Shown one piece after another: positions 28,681 through 36,420 of a DNA stretch of 41,527 nucleotides. Every line of letters begins with the position of its first letter. The first letter of the stretch is position 1. Made by a program: the position numbers and the translations under genes. This DNA comes from Bacteroidales bacterium (GTDB lineage Bacteria; Bacteroidota; Bacteroidia; Bacteroidales; JAADJA01): NCBI GenBank assembly GCA_021740645.1, contig JAIOZL010000043.1, positions 1 through 41,527 of the forward strand, read 5' to 3'. The notes below the pieces were generated by a model. The model had not been told where the DNA came from. It was given only the letters and a program-made list of their open reading frames with translations, and did no database searches.

Positions 28681-29874
28681 ATGAAAACAATTGAAATCCT
28701 TTTCTGGGCCGGACTGTTCATCATCTTTTATGCCTATGTTGGTTACGGGATTATACTTTACATAATGGTGAAAATAAAAAGACTATTATTCCGTAAAAAG
28801 CCGGAGCTGATCGAAAACTATGAACCTGAAGTTACGATGTTGATCTCTGCTTACAATGAAAAAGATTTCGTAAAACAAAAAGTTGAAAATACCCGCTCAC
28901 TTGATTATCCGAAAGATAAACTGAGGCAGGTATGGGTAACCGACGGCTCCGATGATGGCACCCCCGACCTGCTCAGGGAGATGGGCGACATCGAAGTATA
29001 TCATAAACCCGAACGCAACGGCAAAATCGCTGCCATGAACAGAGGGGCGAAATTAGTAACCTCCCCTATCCTTGTCTTTTCCGATGCCAATACCATCCTG
29101 GGTGAAAAATCCATTCGTGAAATAGTCAACCTCTTTGCCAATCCAAAAGTGGGATGTGTATCAGGTGAAAAAAGAATTTACAGTAAAAAAGCCGATGCCG
29201 CCGCAGGTGCGGGTGAAGGCCTGTACTGGAAATATGAATCCACCCTTAAAAAATGGGATGCCGAACTCTATTCAGTTGTGGGAGCTGCTGGTGAACTGTT
29301 TGCTATTCGTTCCGAATTGTTCCAGGAGGTGGAACCCGACACCCTTCTCGACGATTTTATTATTTCGCTGAGGACAGCCATGAAAGGGTATACCATTCAG
29401 TACAACCCGGAGGCCTATGCCATTGAAACCGCTTCGGCCAATGTTAAAGAAGAATTAAAACGCAAGATCCGCATCAGTGCCGGTGGAATACAATCAGTGG
29501 TGCGGCTCAGGAAACTACTTAATATTTTTAAGTATGGAATGCTGTCGTTTCAATATATCTCCCATAGGGTATTAAGGTGGACCCTTGCCCCACTGGGATT
29601 GCTTTTTGTGTTTATTTTTAATGCCATATTGTTATATGCTTCCGGGAACACATTTTTTAGTCCAACATCCTATAAACTATTATTCCTCGCGCAGGGGCTC
29701 TTTTATATTGCAGCACTAAGTGGGTGGTTTTTAGAGAACCGCGAAATAAAAATAAAACTTTTGTTTGTTCCGTATTACTTCTTTATCATGAACCTATCGG
29801 TTTACCTGGGTTTTAAGCGGTATTTAAAAGGGCAGCAAAGCGTCAACTGGGAACGTGCCAAACGGGGCACCTAG
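28681..29874 (+). CDS. Membrane GT2 glycosyltransferase
   Basis: This 397-aa protein has one N-terminal membrane helix (about 7-30), a GT-A domain (VTMLISAYNEKDFV, WVTDGSDDGT, KIAAMNRG, FSDANT with Asp135) and the acidic LLDDF (222-226). A basic RKIRISAGG segment stands where QxxRW would be in processive enzymes. Three C-terminal membrane helices follow (about 290-385). This is the layout of EpsE/ExoU-like or PgaC-related membrane glycosyltransferases. It is the last gene before the terminator at 29967. Its G+C-richer codons compared with upstream genes, and the structured gap before it, suggest a distinct history or separate control (inference). Confidence 0.84.
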   Translation: MKTIEILFWAGLFIIFYAYVGYGIILYIMVKIKRLLFRKKPELIENYEPEVTMLISAYNEKDFVKQKVENTRSLDYPKDKLRQVWVTDGSDDGTPDLLREMGDIEVYHKPERNGKIAAMNRGAKLVTSPILVFSDANTILGEKSIREIVNLFANPKVGCVSGEKRIYSKKADAAAGAGEGLYWKYESTLKKWDAELYSVVGAAGELFAIRSELFQEVEPDTLLDDFIISLRTAMKGYTIQYNPEAYAIETASANVKEELKRKIRISAGGIQSVVRLRKLLNIFKYGMLSFQYISHRVLRWTLAPLGLLFVFIFNAILLYASGNTFFSPTSYKLLFLAQGLFYIAALSGWFLENREIKIKLLFVPYYFFIMNLSVYLGFKRYLKGQQSVNWERAKRGT

Positions 29875-29966
29875 TTCTCAATAAAAATTGAACAAATCCC
29901 GTCAAACCTGAATTCAGGAACCCAAAAGGATCGGATTTGTACATTCGTAAAGCTTTCATAAGGTAG

Positions 29967-29998
29967 CCGGCCTTCATTTTTGGGGGCCGGTTTTTTTT
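29967..29998 (+). terminator. Intrinsic terminator of the polysaccharide locus
   Basis: CCGGCC (29967-29972) pairs with GGCCGG (29985-29990) around a 12-nt loop and is followed directly by eight T residues. It lies 93 bp after the last glycosyltransferase gene on the same strand. Confidence 0.88.
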
Positions 29999-30150
29999 GG
30001 TACCAGGGCTGAGTGCAGTTGCTGGGATTGGGGTCCCGGTTGTTTATTGCCCGTAAGTTATCTTCAGGAAGCAGGAAAAAGTACAAATGTAAAGGGCACA
30101 GCCCCCGGGGGGTGCGCAGCAATAATGAGTATAATACGTATAATATTTAT
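29999..30150. other. Non-coding stretch with a GC-rich hairpin
   Basis: No gene is seen between the terminator and the HU-related gene's control region. A strong GC-rich palindrome lies at 30096-30115: GCAC, a 2-nt bulge, CCCCC, GGGGG, GTGC. Without a T-run it is not a standard terminator. The minus-strand open frame crossing this region also crosses the terminator, and I do not accept it as a gene. Confidence 0.4.
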
Positions 30151-30190
30151 TTTTAATACCTATTAAATATTTTTTTAATACCTATTAAAA
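30151..30190. promoter_or_regulatory. Tandem palindromic boxes upstream of the HU-related gene
   Basis: TTTTAATACCTATTAAAT (30151-30168) and TTTTAATACCTATTAAAA (30173-30190) are near-identical. Each is an inverted repeat TTTAATA-CC-TATTAAA. Their centres are 22 bp apart, two turns of the helix on the same face. They lie just upstream of a weak -7-like TAATTTTA (30193-30200) and 40 bp before the start codon, so they look like paired operator sites. Confidence 0.6.
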
Positions 30191-30229
30191 TTGTAATTTT
30201 AGCGCACCCAATAACTAAACCTTAAGCAT

Positions 30230-30619
30230 ATGCCAGTAAAATATAAAGCAGTAGCACAGGCCCGTCCCGGCATAAAGGGGGGTGGAACCTATCAGTATTA
30301 TGCCCGTATTTGTCAGCGGCAAAACGTCGACTTAAATGATCTTTGTGAAAGGGTGTCGTTAATGTCGACCTTAAGCCCACCTGACATCTGGGGGGTGATC
30401 GTGGCCTTGTTGGATACCATTCCGGATTACCTGACCAATGGTTATAATGTAAAGCTGGGTGAATTTGGCATTTTCAGCCTCAGCCTAACGTCCGATCCTG
30501 CCGAAACGCCCGAAAAGCTAACGGCCAAAAACATCCGGAAAACAAATATTCAGTTCAGGCCGGGGGTTAGGTTTAAACAAGCCGTTAAAAAGCCCGAATT
30601 TAAGAAAGTGAGCGGCTAA
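30230..30619 (+). CDS. HU-related DNA-binding protein
   Basis: This 129-aa protein matches the Bacteroidota HU-related family (histone-like, HU/IHF fold with a shifted N-terminus). Its pieces are: MPVKYKAVAQARPG; a helical region near 30-65 (LNDLCERVSLMS...IWGVIVALLDTIPDYL); then the strand/arm part GYNVKLGEFGIFSLSL...AKNIRKTNIQFRPGVRFKQAV. Such proteins bind and bend DNA. It is a single gene with its own control region and is followed by a tyrosine recombinase. It could therefore help assemble recombination complexes, though homologues are also general nucleoid proteins. Confidence 0.85.
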   Translation: MPVKYKAVAQARPGIKGGGTYQYYARICQRQNVDLNDLCERVSLMSTLSPPDIWGVIVALLDTIPDYLTNGYNVKLGEFGIFSLSLTSDPAETPEKLTAKNIRKTNIQFRPGVRFKQAVKKPEFKKVSG

Positions 30620-30699
30620 AACAGCACCCATAGTGCGGGTATCAAGATTGCATTAATTTCTTAAAACTTGCCCCCCGGAGTATCACAGGTGAATTTTTC

Positions 30700-30731
30700 T
30701 TTGTTTTTGTTAAAAACTGTTTTTAACTTTA
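30700..30731 (+). promoter_or_regulatory. Promoter of the tyrosine recombinase gene with embedded operator
   Basis: TTTG at 30700-30703 is separated by 20 nt from TAACTTTA (30724-30731), a good fit to the Bacteroidota primary sigma-factor promoter. The 19-bp palindrome GTTAAAAACTGTTTTTAAC (30709-30727, two perfect 9-bp arms around one T) fills the spacer and covers the start of the -7 box. A protein bound there would block transcription. The promoter sits 15 bp before ATG 30746, so the upstream TTG-started frame is not the real start. Confidence 0.68.
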
Positions 30732-30745
30732 GCCCGCCTGATTTG

Positions 30746-31879
30746 ATGAGAGCCATGTCATTACCAGAAATAAAAGCTAAACGGATTGAGCATCGTGGTG
30801 TTCAGAAGATAGGCTTGTATTTTAAATACAATGATTTATTAATCGCCCATGTTAAGAAATTGAATGCATCACGATGGAGTGGGTCAAAAAAATGCTGGCA
30901 TATTCCGGAGGATGAGGAAATCATCGATTTGCTGCTCCAACATTTCAGGGGGAAAGCCTTTATCAATTATTCAGAGCTACTCAAAAGGAAGCCTGTTTCA
31001 GAAAACAAACAATTCCTGAAAAGTTTACCCCAGGCAGATGCAGAAGATCATGAACTTACCAGGTTGCTGAGGAAATGGATGGAACACCGGCGGTATAGCT
31101 CCTCAACGGTAAATACCTATTGCGGGATGGTTTTGACCTTTATCCGTTTTATGAAACCTGCGCCTGTAGCTAATGCAGTTAATGAAGACGTAGTTCGGTT
31201 TACGAATGAATATATCCTGGTGAACGGCTTAAGTTCCTCATACCAGAACCAGGCCATCAATGGCATAAAGTTGTTTTTCAGGGAGGTTGTTAAAAGCAAC
31301 ATAGAAGTGGAAAACATTGAGCGGCCCCGGCGCGAGTACAGGTTACCGAATGTATTGAGCAAGGAAGAGGTGAAGGCGATCCTTGGGTCGCCAACCAACC
31401 TGAAGCACAAAGCGATGTTATCGTTGGTTTATGCCTGTGGGCTTCGACGCAGTGAAGTTTTGAACCTGCTACTAATCGACGTGGACTCCAAAAGAGGACT
31501 GCTGATTATAAGGAATGCAAAAGGTAAAAAAGATCGGGTAGTGCCTTTATCGGACAAGATCGTCCAGCTCCTGCGGCAATATTTTATAGCTTTCCGGCCC
31601 GTAAAATGGTTGTTTGAAGGACGGCAAAGAGGTGAGCAATACAGTGAGAAAAGTCTTCAAAGCGTACTCAAACAATCCCTGCTGAAAGCTGAGATAACAA
31701 AACCGGTAAGCTTACACTGGCTGAGGCATTCCTATGCAACCCATTTACTTGAATCGGGAACTGATCTGCGCTATATCCAGGAAATATTGGGGCATAAAAG
31801 CAGCCGGACAACCGAGATTTATACGCATGTATCAACACAAAACCTTCAAAAAATCAAATCGCCTTATGATAATCTGTAA
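30746..31879 (+). CDS. Tyrosine recombinase/integrase
   Basis: This 377-aa site-specific recombinase has a short N-terminal module (about 1-65), a SAM-like core-binding domain (about 100-185) and a catalytic domain (about 203-370). All catalytic residues are visible: Arg234 (CGLRRSE), Lys259 (NAKGKKD), His324 and Arg327 (HWLRHSY), His350 (LGHKSS) and Tyr359 (IYTHV). Length and domain order resemble chromosomal XerC/D-like and integron/phage integrases of Bacteroidota. I see no insertion typical of IntI near the HxxR motif. ATG 30755 is an alternative start. It lies about 260 bp before structured repeat A and may act on that repeat (inference). Confidence 0.9.
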   Translation: MRAMSLPEIKAKRIEHRGVQKIGLYFKYNDLLIAHVKKLNASRWSGSKKCWHIPEDEEIIDLLLQHFRGKAFINYSELLKRKPVSENKQFLKSLPQADAEDHELTRLLRKWMEHRRYSSSTVNTYCGMVLTFIRFMKPAPVANAVNEDVVRFTNEYILVNGLSSSYQNQAINGIKLFFREVVKSNIEVENIERPRREYRLPNVLSKEEVKAILGSPTNLKHKAMLSLVYACGLRRSEVLNLLLIDVDSKRGLLIIRNAKGKKDRVVPLSDKIVQLLRQYFIAFRPVKWLFEGRQRGEQYSEKSLQSVLKQSLLKAEITKPVSLHWLRHSYATHLLESGTDLRYIQEILGHKSSRTTEIYTHVSTQNLQKIKSPYDNL

Positions 31880-32136
31880 ATATTGTTTATTTTTGAATAG
31901 AATAAAAGAGGACAAAATCAGACATATACAACAGGAAACCGTAGTTAAAGGATGAAAAAATCAGACATATAAACAAGTTACCGCCAAGTGTAAAAAAACA
32001 AAAAACAGACGACAGTACTAAAATTGACCATTGAGAAAAGACAAGAAAAGAAATATTGATAGGACTAGAAAGCCGATTCTCAATCTTATCCTTTTTATAT
32101 TTTACCCACCGCACATTTTTTAAATATTCAACCCAC
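31880..32136. other. Intergenic region with a 15-nt direct repeat
   Basis: No convincing gene. AAAATCAGACATATA occurs at 31914-31928 and again at 31957-31971, each a few bases after AGGA, with a period of 43 bp. The pair lies 35 bp after the integrase stop. A 120-codon minus-strand frame spans this region and runs into the structured repeat. The 15-nt unit falls in different frames there, so I do not accept it as coding. Confidence 0.45.
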
Positions 32137-32210
32137 ATTACACACATTGCCAAAGCCCCACAAGCCAACGCAGAAACCAAAGCTTCGGCAAAGAGTGTAA
32201 TTTTGCCGAC
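32137..32210. repeat. Structured repeat, copy A (left of efflux cassette)
   Basis: Outer arms ATTACAC (32137-32143) and GTGTAAT (32195-32201) are perfectly complementary. Inside, a 3x3 internal loop (ACA/AGA) is followed by TTGCC (32147-32151) with GGCAA (32187-32191), a 1x1 mismatch, then AAGC (32153-32156) with GCTT (32182-32185), and a 25-nt terminal loop. The segment 32143-32195 matches copy B (41314-41366) at 47 of 53 positions, with the first 26 identical. ATTTTGCCGAC (32200-32210) is a second box shared with copy B. Confidence 0.75.
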
Positions 32211-32333
32211 CTCCAAAAAATAGGATTTTTCTAAAACTCCTTCGCACAAAACTATTCTTTACAAAAAAAAACAATTCACTACCAAAAAATTAAAACATAG
32301 ATTATCAATAACATACAGAATAAATTAAAATTA

Positions 32334-32366
32334 TTTGGAATATTCATTTTAAATGATTTATATTTG
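32334..32366 (+). promoter_or_regulatory. Promoter of the first tetR gene
   Basis: TTTG (32334-32337) and TATATTTG (32359-32366) are 21 nt apart and match the Bacteroidota -33/-7 consensus. A half-conserved GAATATTC palindrome (32338-32345) sits directly after the -33 box, and a perfect palindrome follows the -7 box. Confidence 0.68.
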
Positions 32367-32369
32367 CAC

Positions 32370-32383
32370 AGTGAATATTCACT
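32370..32383. promoter_or_regulatory. TetR-type operator O1
   Basis: AGTGAATATTCACT is a perfect 14-bp palindrome, 3 bp after the -7 box and 21 bp before the tetR start. The same palindrome recurs at 33405-33418 (12 of 14 bases) and 34026-34037 (12-bp core exact). Bases after it are also similar (AACGTATAT here, TACGCATAT at the second site). Autorepression by the adjacent TetR is the simplest reading. Confidence 0.68.
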
Positions 32384-32404
32384 AACGTATATTATAGATT
32401 GAAA

Positions 32405-32998
32405 ATGACTGAAGAATTATCCGACAGACAAAAAGAAATAATTGATGTTTCGCTCCATTTAATTGCAGAAAGCGGAATTCAGGGACTCACAATTAAAAAC
32501 CTGGCAAAAAAAATAGGATTCTCGGAATCGGCAATTTACCGGCACTATGAAAACAAAATTCAAATTTTAGTTGCCATCCTTAATTTTTTCAAAGAAAATA
32601 CAGAGCGTCTTTTTGCTTCCGAGTTAAATGCTGACGGAGATGCATTAACAAAAATAAATCATTTACTGTTTAATCAGTTTAAAATTTTCTCAGCCTCGCC
32701 ATCGTTGGTAGCTGTTATTTTTTCGGAAGAGCTTTTTCGGAACGAAGCAATTTTAATGGAGAAAGTATCAGAAATTATGAATAATAACTTTGATACACTA
32801 ACTCAAATAATTAAATCGGGTCAGGAAAAAGGCAAACTCAGAGCCGATGTTGGAGCCGAACATTTGGCGGTTGTTATAATGGGCTCACTGCGTTTATTTG
32901 TAAAACAATGGCACATGTCGAACTATGCTTTTAACCTGACTGAAAAAGGGAATGAACTTTCGAATTCGATAAAAATATTAGTAACTAACAAAATATAG
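32405..32998 (+). CDS. TetR family transcriptional regulator
   Basis: This 197-aa protein has an N-terminal TetR helix-turn-helix (about 8-55): IIDVSLHLIAESGIQGLTIKNLAKKIGFSES and AIYRHYENKIQIL. An all-helical ligand-binding domain of about 140 residues follows, with hydrophobic stretches typical for binding lipophilic compounds. It is the first gene of the efflux cassette and has its own promoter and palindromic operator. An in-frame TTG at 32399 is possible, but ATG at 32405 is preferred. It probably represses itself and the downstream efflux genes (inference from shared operators). The inducer is unknown. Confidence 0.9.
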   Translation: MTEELSDRQKEIIDVSLHLIAESGIQGLTIKNLAKKIGFSESAIYRHYENKIQILVAILNFFKENTERLFASELNADGDALTKINHLLFNQFKIFSASPSLVAVIFSEELFRNEAILMEKVSEIMNNNFDTLTQIIKSGQEKGKLRADVGAEHLAVVIMGSLRLFVKQWHMSNYAFNLTEKGNELSNSIKILVTNKI

Positions 32999-33002
32999 AA
33001 TA

Positions 33003-33341
33003 ATGGAAATCAGAAAAGTAAACGAGACCAAAATTGAAGAAACTCCACACAAAGTGGATGTTCGAAAATTATACGACAAAGATTCTGCACAAGCCATGCA
33101 CATAACTTTGCAACCCGGCGAAGCACTAAAACCACACATTACCCCGGTTGATGTTTTTTTCTACGTGTTGGAAGGAACCCCGGAAATTCTTGTTGGAAAA
33201 GAAAAAACAAAAATTCAAGCCGACAGTTTGGTTGAAAGTCCGAAAGGGATTGTTCATTGTTTGTTCAACAACTCAATAAATCTTGCCCGTATTTTAGTAG
33301 TAAAAGCACCTAAACCAATAACGCAAGCAAAATTATTGTAA
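33003..33341 (+). CDS. Cupin-domain protein
   Basis: This 112-aa single-domain cupin has motif 1 around PGEALKPHITPVDVFFYVLEG (residues about 38-58) and motif 2 around SLVESPKGIVHCLFN. Some metal ligands are visible (His in KPHI, His in IVHC), but not the full HxH...E set, so metal binding is uncertain. It starts 4 bp after the tetR stop and is surely co-transcribed. The role is unknown; small cupins can sense or modify small molecules. Confidence 0.78.
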   Translation: MEIRKVNETKIEETPHKVDVRKLYDKDSAQAMHITLQPGEALKPHITPVDVFFYVLEGTPEILVGKEKTKIQADSLVESPKGIVHCLFNNSINLARILVVKAPKPITQAKLL

Positions 33342-33363
33342 AAAGTTTTCTGAATAAGAAAAG

Positions 33364-33390
33364 CTCACGATTTGCTTGTGAGTTTTTTTT
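33364..33390 (+). terminator. Probable intrinsic terminator after cupin
   Basis: CTCAC (33364-33368) pairs with GTGAG (33378-33382), followed by eight T residues. The stem is short (5 bp), so termination may be partial. It separates the tetR-cupin pair from the second tetR gene, which has its own operator-like site. Confidence 0.62.
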
Positions 33391-33404
33391 GGAACTCAAT
33401 TGTT

Positions 33405-33418
33405 AGTAAACATTCACT
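33405..33418. promoter_or_regulatory. TetR-type operator-like site O2
   Basis: AGTAAACATTCACT matches operator O1 at 12 of 14 positions. The following bases, TACGCATAT, resemble those after O1. It ends 15 bp before the second tetR start codon. The mismatches make the palindrome imperfect, so binding may be weaker. Confidence 0.55.
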
Positions 33419-33433
33419 TACGCATATACAATC

Positions 33434-33985
33434 ATGGAAAGACAAAACATAGAAATAATTGAAAAAGCTGCCGGAATAATTATGAATTCCGGAGTAAAGG
33501 AACTTACAGTTCATAATTTGGCTAACAAACTAATGGTTGATAAAAGCCAGCTTCTAAAACAGTTCACAAAAGATGATGATATTCTTTTATTGCTTCTTTT
33601 GGATTTTGAAATCGATATAAATGAATTAATATCAGAATTTGCTCGCACTACTGAAACGCCGGACGCTGAAATGAAAATCCTGTTCAAAAAGCTGTATTTT
33701 CTGTTTTTGCAAAAACCCTATTACCTCGATATAATATTTGATAAAAAACTGAAAAACCGAGATGAAAGTATAAAGAATTCATTTTTACGGATTCGAAATA
33801 CTGCGGAAAATTATCTGACTTCGGTAATTAATAAAGGGAAAAATGAAAACTCTTTTAAAACAACGATTTCAACCAAAGTTTTGGTGAGTAAAATATTATC
33901 CGGGTTTCGTCACTTTATGAAAGATGAACAACGAATTCATGAGGTAATACTTGAAATGAAAACACTAAAAATTATAAACGATTAA
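33434..33985 (+). CDS. TetR-like regulator, divergent
   Basis: This 183-aa protein has a recognisable TetR-type N-terminus (IIEKAAGIIMNSGVKELTVHNLANKLMVDKSQLLKQF, about 6-42). The recognition helix is less typical than in the first TetR: SQLLKQFTKDDD replaces the usual AIYRHYENK pattern. The C-terminal part is helical. It lies 7 bp before tolC, so it is translated with the efflux genes. It could be a co-repressor or a diverged duplicate of the first regulator. Whether it still binds DNA is unclear. Confidence 0.75.
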   Translation: MERQNIEIIEKAAGIIMNSGVKELTVHNLANKLMVDKSQLLKQFTKDDDILLLLLLDFEIDINELISEFARTTETPDAEMKILFKKLYFLFLQKPYYLDIIFDKKLKNRDESIKNSFLRIRNTAENYLTSVINKGKNENSFKTTISTKVLVSKILSGFRHFMKDEQRIHEVILEMKTLKIIND

Positions 33986-33992
33986 AATAAAA

Positions 33993-35348
33993 ATGAAAAC
34001 TAAAAAAATTTCAAACAAAATGTTGGTGAATATTCACATACGGAGAATATTATTGTTGACTCTGCTAATAATTGCAGTCACAATGACGGGACAAGCTCAA
34101 ATCTGGTCATTGCAGCAATGTATTGACACAGCGCAAGTTTATAACAAAAACCTGCAAATGAGCAGAAACAGTATTGAAATTGGCAACGAAAAAGAAAAGG
34201 AAGCAAAAGCCAATTTGATTCCTAAAATCAGTTTGAATGCCGATTATAAATATTTTACTGATTTACCGTATCAACTTATGCCACAGTCGGCTTTTGGTGG
34301 CCCCGAAGGACAATTTAAGGAAATGCAAATGGGAGTGCCACACAATATAAGTACCAACATTCAAATGGCAGTTCCACTGTATAATCCGCAGGTTTACGGG
34401 GCAATTCAAACCACAAAAATTGCTTCCGATTTAAGCGAACTTCAGTATAAAAAAACAGAAGAACAAGTCTTTTTTGAAATCTCCAACCTTTATTACAACG
34501 CGCAGATTTTGGTAGAACAACAACAATTTATGGAAGGTAATTTAGAGAACACGAAAAAACTGCATGAAAACCTTCAATTGCTTTATGCCCAACAAATGAT
34601 TAAAAAAAGCGATGTTTCAAAAGTGGCTTTACAAAAGGAACAGTTAATAACACAAAGCCATTTGATTGAAAGCAATCTGGAACAGGTGCTGAATGCTCTT
34701 AAATTTTCGATGGGTATTTCGTTACAACAAAACCTCGAAATTGAAAATGAAATTTTAAACAAACCCGCCGGTGATTATTTAGTGAAGCAACCTGTCGATT
34801 TGCAAATTGCTTATGCTCAAAACAAACTGATTTCGAGTGAACTGGGCACTCTGAGAAATTCGCGTTTACCCGCTGTTTCGTTGTACGGAAGTTACGGGCA
34901 AACCGGATTTGGTTATGATGAAAAACCCAACGATTTTCTTAAATTTTTTCCAACCAGTTTTGCGGGTTTGCAAGTTTCAGTGCCAATTTTTAACGGAACT
35001 GTTACCAAACGAAAAATCAATCAAAAGAAAATAGAATTACAAAACAGTCAATTACAAATTGAAAATGTGGCCGACCAGAATAATATGCTTATTGAAAACG
35101 CTACAAGAAAAAGGATGGTAACACAACAAACGATTAAAAACACCACAAGTCAGATAAATCTTGCCAAAAATGTTTATGACGAAATGATTTTGCAGCAAAA
35201 GGAAGGAACTGCAAATCTCACAGAAATTTTATTGGCCGATAATGCACTTCGTGAAGCCCAGCAGAGCCAGGTGAATGCAATAATCGATTATCTGAAAGCA
35301 GATTTGGAATTGAAAAAATTAACCGGAAATATTTCATTAAAAAATTAA
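33993..35348 (+). CDS. TolC family outer-membrane efflux protein
   Basis: This 451-aa, full-length two-repeat TolC/OEP protein has a signal peptide (RRILLLTLLIIAVTMTGQAQ), the typical start IWSLQQCIDTAQVYNKNL, long helices and paired strand regions, ending KADLELKKLTGNISL. It forms the outer-membrane channel of a tripartite pump with the MFP and RND proteins that follow. A perfect operator palindrome lies within codons 12-15. The real start could be ATG 34020, which still keeps the signal peptide. In contrast to the half-length protein at 12706-13449, both repeats are present. Confidence 0.92.
   Translation: MKTKKISNKMLVNIHIRRILLLTLLIIAVTMTGQAQIWSLQQCIDTAQVYNKNLQMSRNSIEIGNEKEKEAKANLIPKISLNADYKYFTDLPYQLMPQSAFGGPEGQFKEMQMGVPHNISTNIQMAVPLYNPQVYGAIQTTKIASDLSELQYKKTEEQVFFEISNLYYNAQILVEQQQFMEGNLENTKKLHENLQLLYAQQMIKKSDVSKVALQKEQLITQSHLIESNLEQVLNALKFSMGISLQQNLEIENEILNKPAGDYLVKQPVDLQIAYAQNKLISSELGTLRNSRLPAVSLYGSYGQTGFGYDEKPNDFLKFFPTSFAGLQVSVPIFNGTVTKRKINQKKIELQNSQLQIENVADQNNMLIENATRKRMVTQQTIKNTTSQINLAKNVYDEMILQQKEGTANLTEILLADNALREAQQSQVNAIIDYLKADLELKKLTGNISLKN
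34026..34037. promoter_or_regulatory. TetR-type operator O3 inside the start of tolC
   Basis: GTGAATATTCAC repeats the 12-bp core of operator O1 exactly and is followed by ATACG, close to AACG at O1. It sits 33 bp into the tolC reading frame. The probability of an exact 12-mer recurring by chance in this position is low, but coding constraint (VNIH) cannot be excluded. Confidence 0.55.
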
Positions 35349-35359
35349 AAAATACAATC

Positions 35360-36412
35360 ATGTTAAAAAAGATTATTTATATCGTTCTGGTGCTTGTTAT
35401 AGTGGCTTTTACAGTTTACAAATTGAAAAGTAACAAGGAAGTGGCTCAAAACCGGGTATTTCAATACGATAAAGAAAAACCAATTGGGGTTCAAACACTT
35501 ACTATAAAATCAATAAAATCGGAGAATGAGTTTGTTTATCCCGGGAATTTTGAACCGAATAAAGAAAGCAAAATAAGCGCTGATATTCAGGGGAAAGTTG
35601 TTGCAGTGCCCGTTGATTTGGGAAGTTCTGTACAAAAAGGACAAACGCTGATTCAGCTCGATAATTCGTTGCTGAAACTTCAGTTGAAAACCATTGAACT
35701 ACAAATTGAAGGATTGGAAACTGACGTTAAAAGATTTACTGTTTTAGCAGAAGCCGACGCAATTCAGGGAGTTCAGTTGGAAAAAGCGGAACTGGGATTA
35801 GAATTGGCCAGGGTGCAAAAAGCTACCATTCAGGAGCAAATCAGCAAAACCACAGTTCGCGCACCCTTTAGTGGAATTGTTACAGCAAAAATGACCGAAG
35901 AAGGTGCTTTTGCTGCTCCCGGAATGCCGCTGCTGCAAATCACTGATATTTCGAAACTTAAATTCACTGTGAATGTACCGGAGAACAATTTATCCAAATT
36001 TAATGAAGGGCAAATTTGTTCTGTTTCAGTTGATGTATATCCAGATATCTTGCAGAAGGGAAAAATTACGCTGGTAGGAAGCAAAGCAAATATGGGGAAC
36101 AGTTATCCGGTTCAATTAGAAATTAAAAATACAGACGATATAAAAATAAAATCGGGAATGTTCGGGAAGGTGAACCTGAAAAACGATAGCCACACCGCGC
36201 AAATTATAATTCCGGCATCGGCGCTGGTGGGGACAACCATTCAACCAAAAGTTTATAGCATAAAAAATGGAAAAGCCATTTTGACAAACATTATGATTTC
36301 GGAACGAATTGAAAATAAAGTGGTGGTAGCAAATGGTTTAAATGTAGGCGATGAAATTGTGACCAACGGTTTTATCAATTTGTTTGACGGTGCCAATGTA
36401 ATTCTTAAATAA
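35360..36412 (+). CDS. RND efflux periplasmic adaptor (membrane-fusion protein)
   Basis: This 350-aa protein has an N-terminal membrane anchor (IIYIVLVLVIVAFTVY) with no lipobox. A biotinyl-lipoyl-like half follows (GKVVAVPVDLGSSVQKGQTLIQLD), then a short helical hairpin (about 100-155), the second half (VRAPFSGIVTAKMTEEGAFAAPGMPLLQI), and beta-barrel and membrane-proximal domains ending IVTNGFINLFDGANV. The hairpin is short, as in heavy-metal/HAE1-type adaptors of Bacteroidota. It connects the RND permease to TolC. It lies 11 bp after tolC and 8 bp before the permease gene. Confidence 0.92.
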   Translation: MLKKIIYIVLVLVIVAFTVYKLKSNKEVAQNRVFQYDKEKPIGVQTLTIKSIKSENEFVYPGNFEPNKESKISADIQGKVVAVPVDLGSSVQKGQTLIQLDNSLLKLQLKTIELQIEGLETDVKRFTVLAEADAIQGVQLEKAELGLELARVQKATIQEQISKTTVRAPFSGIVTAKMTEEGAFAAPGMPLLQITDISKLKFTVNVPENNLSKFNEGQICSVSVDVYPDILQKGKITLVGSKANMGNSYPVQLEIKNTDDIKIKSGMFGKVNLKNDSHTAQIIIPASALVGTTIQPKVYSIKNGKAILTNIMISERIENKVVVANGLNVGDEIVTNGFINLFDGANVILK

Positions 36413-36420
36413 AAAACAAA

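Noticed and set aside
29871..30122. Minus-strand 83-codon frame after the polysaccharide locus
   Set aside because: It crosses the intrinsic terminator and the GC-rich hairpin, and its composition is unlike any protein family I know.
30668..30745. Upstream TTG-started extension of the integrase
   Set aside because: It would cover the promoter boxes and the palindrome. ATG 30746 or 30755 fits the family start better.
32137..32201. Calling the folded repeats standard integron attC sites
   Set aside because: The outer arms do not match the RYYYAAC/GTTRRRY boxes, the cassette between copies is much larger than typical, and the recombinase shows no clear IntI insertion.
31887..32249. Minus-strand open frame of 120 codons
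   Set aside because: It runs through the structured repeat and the 15-nt direct repeats, which fall in different frames. Its hydrophobic stretches follow from T-rich DNA. Not accepted as a gene, though a small membrane protein cannot be fully excluded.
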